This document shows positions 6,942 through 8,679 of a stretch of 8,679 nt of DNA, piece by piece. The notes under the pieces are model-generated. The model made no database searches and was not told the origin of the DNA. It saw only the letters and a list, made by a program, of their open reading frames with translations. The translations under genes were made by a program, and so were the position numbers. Every line of letters begins with the position of its first letter. The stretch's first letter is position 1. Source of the stretch: Opitutaceae bacterium UBA3033 (GTDB lineage Bacteria; Verrucomicrobiota; Verrucomicrobiia; Opitutales; Opitutaceae); contig DFDG01000201.1 in the NCBI GenBank assembly GCA_002367815.1, positions 1 through 8,679 of the forward strand, read 5' to 3'.

Positions 6942-7119
6942 AGTAATGGGGCTATGCATATCACGGACCAATTCGGCAGGTTCCCTGTTCCCCGTTGGAG
7001 CCAGCTTGTCCACATATCGCTGTGCCTAACCACCCTCAGGATGACACACTGCGGGACAGGTTGGCCGTTGCAACTCTACTTGCCCTCACGGGAAGCTTCC
7101 CCGATGTTTTGTCCTCCAA
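6942..7119. promoter_or_regulatory. Divergent intergenic region between clpB and the regulator
   Basis: These 178 bases separate two divergently oriented starts and must hold promoters for both. No confident -35/-10 pair was found in either direction. The region from 6942 to 7013 is an open continuation of the clpB frame back to a GTG, but the encoded residues do not look like ClpB. The one clear structure is the palindrome at 7090-7101, listed separately. Confidence 0.5.
7090..7101. promoter_or_regulatory. 12-bp palindrome, candidate operator
   Basis: GGGAAGCTTCCC is a perfect 12-bp palindrome, ending 18 bases before the ATG of the divergent regulator gene. GntR and LacI family regulators bind short palindromes and often repress their own genes, so this is a reasonable candidate autoregulatory site. 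That role is inferred from symmetry and position only. Confidence 0.35.
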
Positions 7120-8250
7120 ATGAGACCCGCCGGACCCAAAAAAGCAGCCAATGCCTCATCGGCGACAAATCCGGCAAGATCCATCCCCGTCCCGTCGGGT
7201 GATGGACTCATGCGGCTCCACTCCAAGCCTAACCAGCTTGCCGAGTATATTCGCCAGTCGATCCGCAGCGGAACCCTCGCCACGCCCTTGCCCGGCATGC
7301 GCCCTTGGAGTCAGCAACTCGGGGTGAGCCGCCGCACGTTGAATACCGCGCTGCAAATTCTCGAAAGAGAAGGACTGCTCACGCTCCTTCCCCGCGGAGC
7401 CCGGCTCAATCCTGACGCGGTCGGCAAAGCCCCAACCAATACGAATGCCCCGCGCCGGGTGCGCTGGTTGATCGACGGCACTTACCGGCACAACCTCCAC
7501 ACGCATCATATTACATTTGATCTGTTGCACGAACGTCTGCGTGTGCGGGGCATCGAGCTGAAATCGGAAATCTGCACGCCCGTCCGTCTGCGTGAAATCG
7601 CCCGACAGGCCGCCAATCGCAACGAACTCCTCCTGCTCGGTTCACTACCCGCCGCCTACCAGCGCCTCTTTGCCGAAACAGGAAAACCCGCCTTGGTCAT
7701 CGGCGAGGTTTGCGCCGGTCTCGCCCTGCCCTACGTCAACACCGACCAAGCCGGTGCCGTCCGTCATGCAACCTTCCGTTTGCTGCGCCAAGGCCGCACC
7801 CAATTGAAACTCGTCCACGTTAAATCGGCGGCGGCAGGCATGCGCAGCGCTCAGGCCGCCTTTCGCGCCGCCTGCACCGAATGGACCAAGTCACCTGTGA
7901 ACTCGCAGCTCATCGCCACCGAACTCGATCTGACATCCCTGCTGAATTCCATGCGGAGAGTCACCACCCAAATCAAACCGTGCATGGGCATACTGGTCCT
8001 TTCGCCCGTGCCCGTCGGTATGGTCGTCACGGCCTTGCTCCAGCACGGCATCAAGGTTCCTCAACAAGCGGAGGTCGTCGCGCTCCTGCACTCGGCGCAA
8101 TCCACTCTGCTCTATCCCCCACCACCCGCCTATGCCTGGCCCATGACCGCCGTCGTGCGTGAAATCACCCGCGCATCGGAACACTTCTTTGCGACCGGAG
8201 CCCTGGCTCCCGGCGGCAAACTGCTCACCGCCGAGATGGTGAAGGTATGA
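7120..8250 (+). CDS. GntR/LacI hybrid transcription regulator
   Basis: This 376-residue protein joins a GntR-type winged helix-turn-helix to a LacI-type sugar-binding-like domain. The DNA-binding part spans about residues 36-98, with LAEYIRQSIRSGTL, a PGMRPWSQQLGVSRRTLNTA recognition region and the wing LEREGLLTLLPRGARL. The effector domain follows from about residue 112 and has LacI-family landmarks such as YVNTDQAGAVRHATFRLLRQ (about 205-224) and IKVPQQAEVVALLHS (about 311-325). LacI-like domains of this type usually sense a sugar or related small molecule; the ligand cannot be deduced. Two starts are possible: ATG 7120, adding a 30-residue polar tail rich in Ala/Pro/Ser, or ATG 7210, just before the HTH domain. 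It is divergent from clpB and convergent with the dioxygenase gene. It may control itself through the palindrome at 7090-7101 and perhaps genes beyond the window. Confidence 0.88.
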   Translation: MRPAGPKKAANASSATNPARSIPVPSGDGLMRLHSKPNQLAEYIRQSIRSGTLATPLPGMRPWSQQLGVSRRTLNTALQILEREGLLTLLPRGARLNPDAVGKAPTNTNAPRRVRWLIDGTYRHNLHTHHITFDLLHERLRVRGIELKSEICTPVRLREIARQAANRNELLLLGSLPAAYQRLFAETGKPALVIGEVCAGLALPYVNTDQAGAVRHATFRLLRQGRTQLKLVHVKSAAAGMRSAQAAFRAACTEWTKSPVNSQLIATELDLTSLLNSMRRVTTQIKPCMGILVLSPVPVGMVVTALLQHGIKVPQQAEVVALLHSAQSTLLYPPPPAYAWPMTAVVREITRASEHFFATGALAPGGKLLTAEMVKV

Positions 8251-8256
8251 ATTGTA

Positions 8257-8279
8257 GGGAGGGATCGCCTGATCCCGCC
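8257..8279 (+). terminator. Candidate hairpin terminator after the regulator gene
   Basis: The stem GGGATC/GATCCC with a four-base loop, extended by GG/CC past one mismatch, begins 7 bases after the regulator TGA. It lacks a clear U-run, so it may slow or protect transcript ends rather than act as a strong intrinsic terminator. Confidence 0.35.
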
Positions 8280-8320
8280 TTGGAATTATTTGAATGATCG
8301 ATTGACTATTGGCCACCTGA

Positions 8321-8340
8321 GGTCCGTCCGGAGACGGACC
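8321..8340 (-). terminator. Candidate hairpin terminator after the dioxygenase gene
   Basis: A perfect 8-bp GC-rich stem (GGTCCGTC/GACGGACC) with loop CGGA lies 13 bases beyond the dioxygenase stop on the minus strand. Downstream on that strand the sequence is only mildly T-rich (CCAATAGTCAATC), so terminator function is tentative. Confidence 0.35.
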
Positions 8341-8353
8341 CTCCGATCGCGCC

Positions 8354-8679
8354 TCACTTCACCGTGGATTCAATCCCCCGCTTCGCCAACTGCTCTGCCA
8401 AGCTCGCCTTGTAGCGAGCATAGGCATCTTCGTCGCGAACCGTCGATGCTCCGTAGCAGAAAGTCGCCACGGCGCGGCGCGTTCGGTTGGTTGAGTTTAC
8501 GCCGCTCCAATGAATCGTGGCGCTCGAGTGCGCCACCGCATCACCGGGCTGAAGTTCGATAGGAACACCATCAACTTTGGATGGATCAAAGCCCAACAAC
8601 CCTTGGCTGAAGCCGAGCACCCCGCTGGACCCGTGTGGCTTGATGCCGTCCCTGTGCGAACCCCGCGCATACCACAAAC
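8354..8679 (-). CDS. Phytanoyl-CoA dioxygenase-family protein, C-terminal part
   Basis: The frame is open to the window edge, so the N-terminus is missing; the TTG near the edge is an internal leucine, not a start. The visible 107 residues belong to the PhyH branch of Fe(II)/2-oxoglutarate oxygenases. LWYARGSHRDG corresponds to the conserved pre-barrel GSH motif. QPGDAVAHSSATIHWSGVN carries the distal iron-binding histidine (His56 of the visible part). NRTRRAVATF carries the arginine that grips 2-oxoglutarate. The HxD iron motif should lie in the part outside the window. The family hydroxylates varied small molecules, and the substrate here is unknown. The C-terminus ends in a helical charged tail (EDAYARYKASLAEQLAKRG) and a TGA at 8354-8356. 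It is convergent with the regulator gene. Confidence 0.9.
   Translation of the reverse strand, partial: LWYARGSHRDGIKPHGSSGVLGFSQGLLGFDPSKVDGVPIELQPGDAVAHSSATIHWSGVNSTNRTRRAVATFCYGASTVRDEDAYARYKASLAEQLAKRGIESTVK

Larger units (their letters stand above)
8257..8344. repeat. Two-hairpin intergenic element between convergent genes
   Basis: This gap holds two hairpins about 45 bases apart: GGGATC-GCCT-GATCCC (8261-8276), extended by GG/CC beyond an A/G mismatch, and GGTCCGTC-CGGA-GACGGACC (8321-8340), a perfect 8-bp stem. The outer edges resemble each other in inverted orientation: GGAGGGATCG on the left, and GGAGGGTCCG read from the opposite strand on the right (8 of 10 match). That layout resembles REP/BIME-like pairs. 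It sits where both the regulator and the dioxygenase gene end, so it could also act as a bidirectional transcription stop. Confidence 0.55.

Noticed and set aside
6942..6956. CCCCATTA on the minus strand as a sigma-32 heat-shock -10 element for clpB.
   Set aside because: It is directly before the ATG, so transcription would begin inside the gene, and no CTTGAA-like -35 lies at the right distance. No CIRCE repeat is present either.
6942..7013. A 24-residue N-terminal extension of ClpB from GTG 7013.
   Set aside because: MDSNKLTTMSRQA at ATG 6941 matches the normal ClpB N-terminus, and the extra residues resemble no ClpB sequence.

Overview
The window reads as chromosome from a moderately GC-rich Gram-negative bacterium, most likely a member of the Verrucomicrobiota (Opitutae-like). 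This placement is an inference. It rests on the GntR-headed, LacI-like regulator, the poor Shine-Dalgarno sequences, the palindromic intergenic repeats and the general character of the proteins; there is no 16S gene or other definitive marker. No phage, transposase, CRISPR array or integrase is visible.

Layout: (1) 3-86, minus: tRNA-Leu with anticodon UAG. (2) 151-4128, minus: an apparent operon transcribed as a ClC-type chloride/proton antiporter, then phosphatidylserine decarboxylase, then an amidase-signature hydrolase. The last two are only 6 bases apart when the amidase is started at its Tat signal peptide. (3) 4129-4358: intergenic, with an inverted repeat in front of the antiporter gene and a 107-bp palindromic repeat element. 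(4) 4359-6941, minus: clpB, the Hsp100 disaggregase. (5) 6942-7119: intergenic between divergent genes, with a 12-bp palindrome. (6) 7120-8250, plus: a GntR/LacI hybrid transcription regulator. (7) 8251-8353: a two-hairpin element between convergent genes. (8) 8354-8679, minus: the C-terminal part of a phytanoyl-CoA dioxygenase-family protein that runs off the window.

The genes form no single obvious pathway. The antiporter and phosphatidylserine decarboxylase are membrane housekeeping functions, the amidase looks exported, and ClpB is cytoplasmic protein quality control.

The most unusual feature is a pair of in-frame TAG codons inside two otherwise intact genes. One separates a textbook Tat signal peptide from the amidase (1645-1647). 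The other cuts clpB 87 codons before its natural end (4620-4622). Both lie in the same hexamer, CTAGAT. ClpB also has arginine in place of the invariant Walker A lysine of its second ATPase domain. Genuine recoding, gene decay and assembly error are all possible. Against global TAG reassignment, the amidase itself ends in TAG at the expected place, and reading through that codon would continue open across the tRNA gene.
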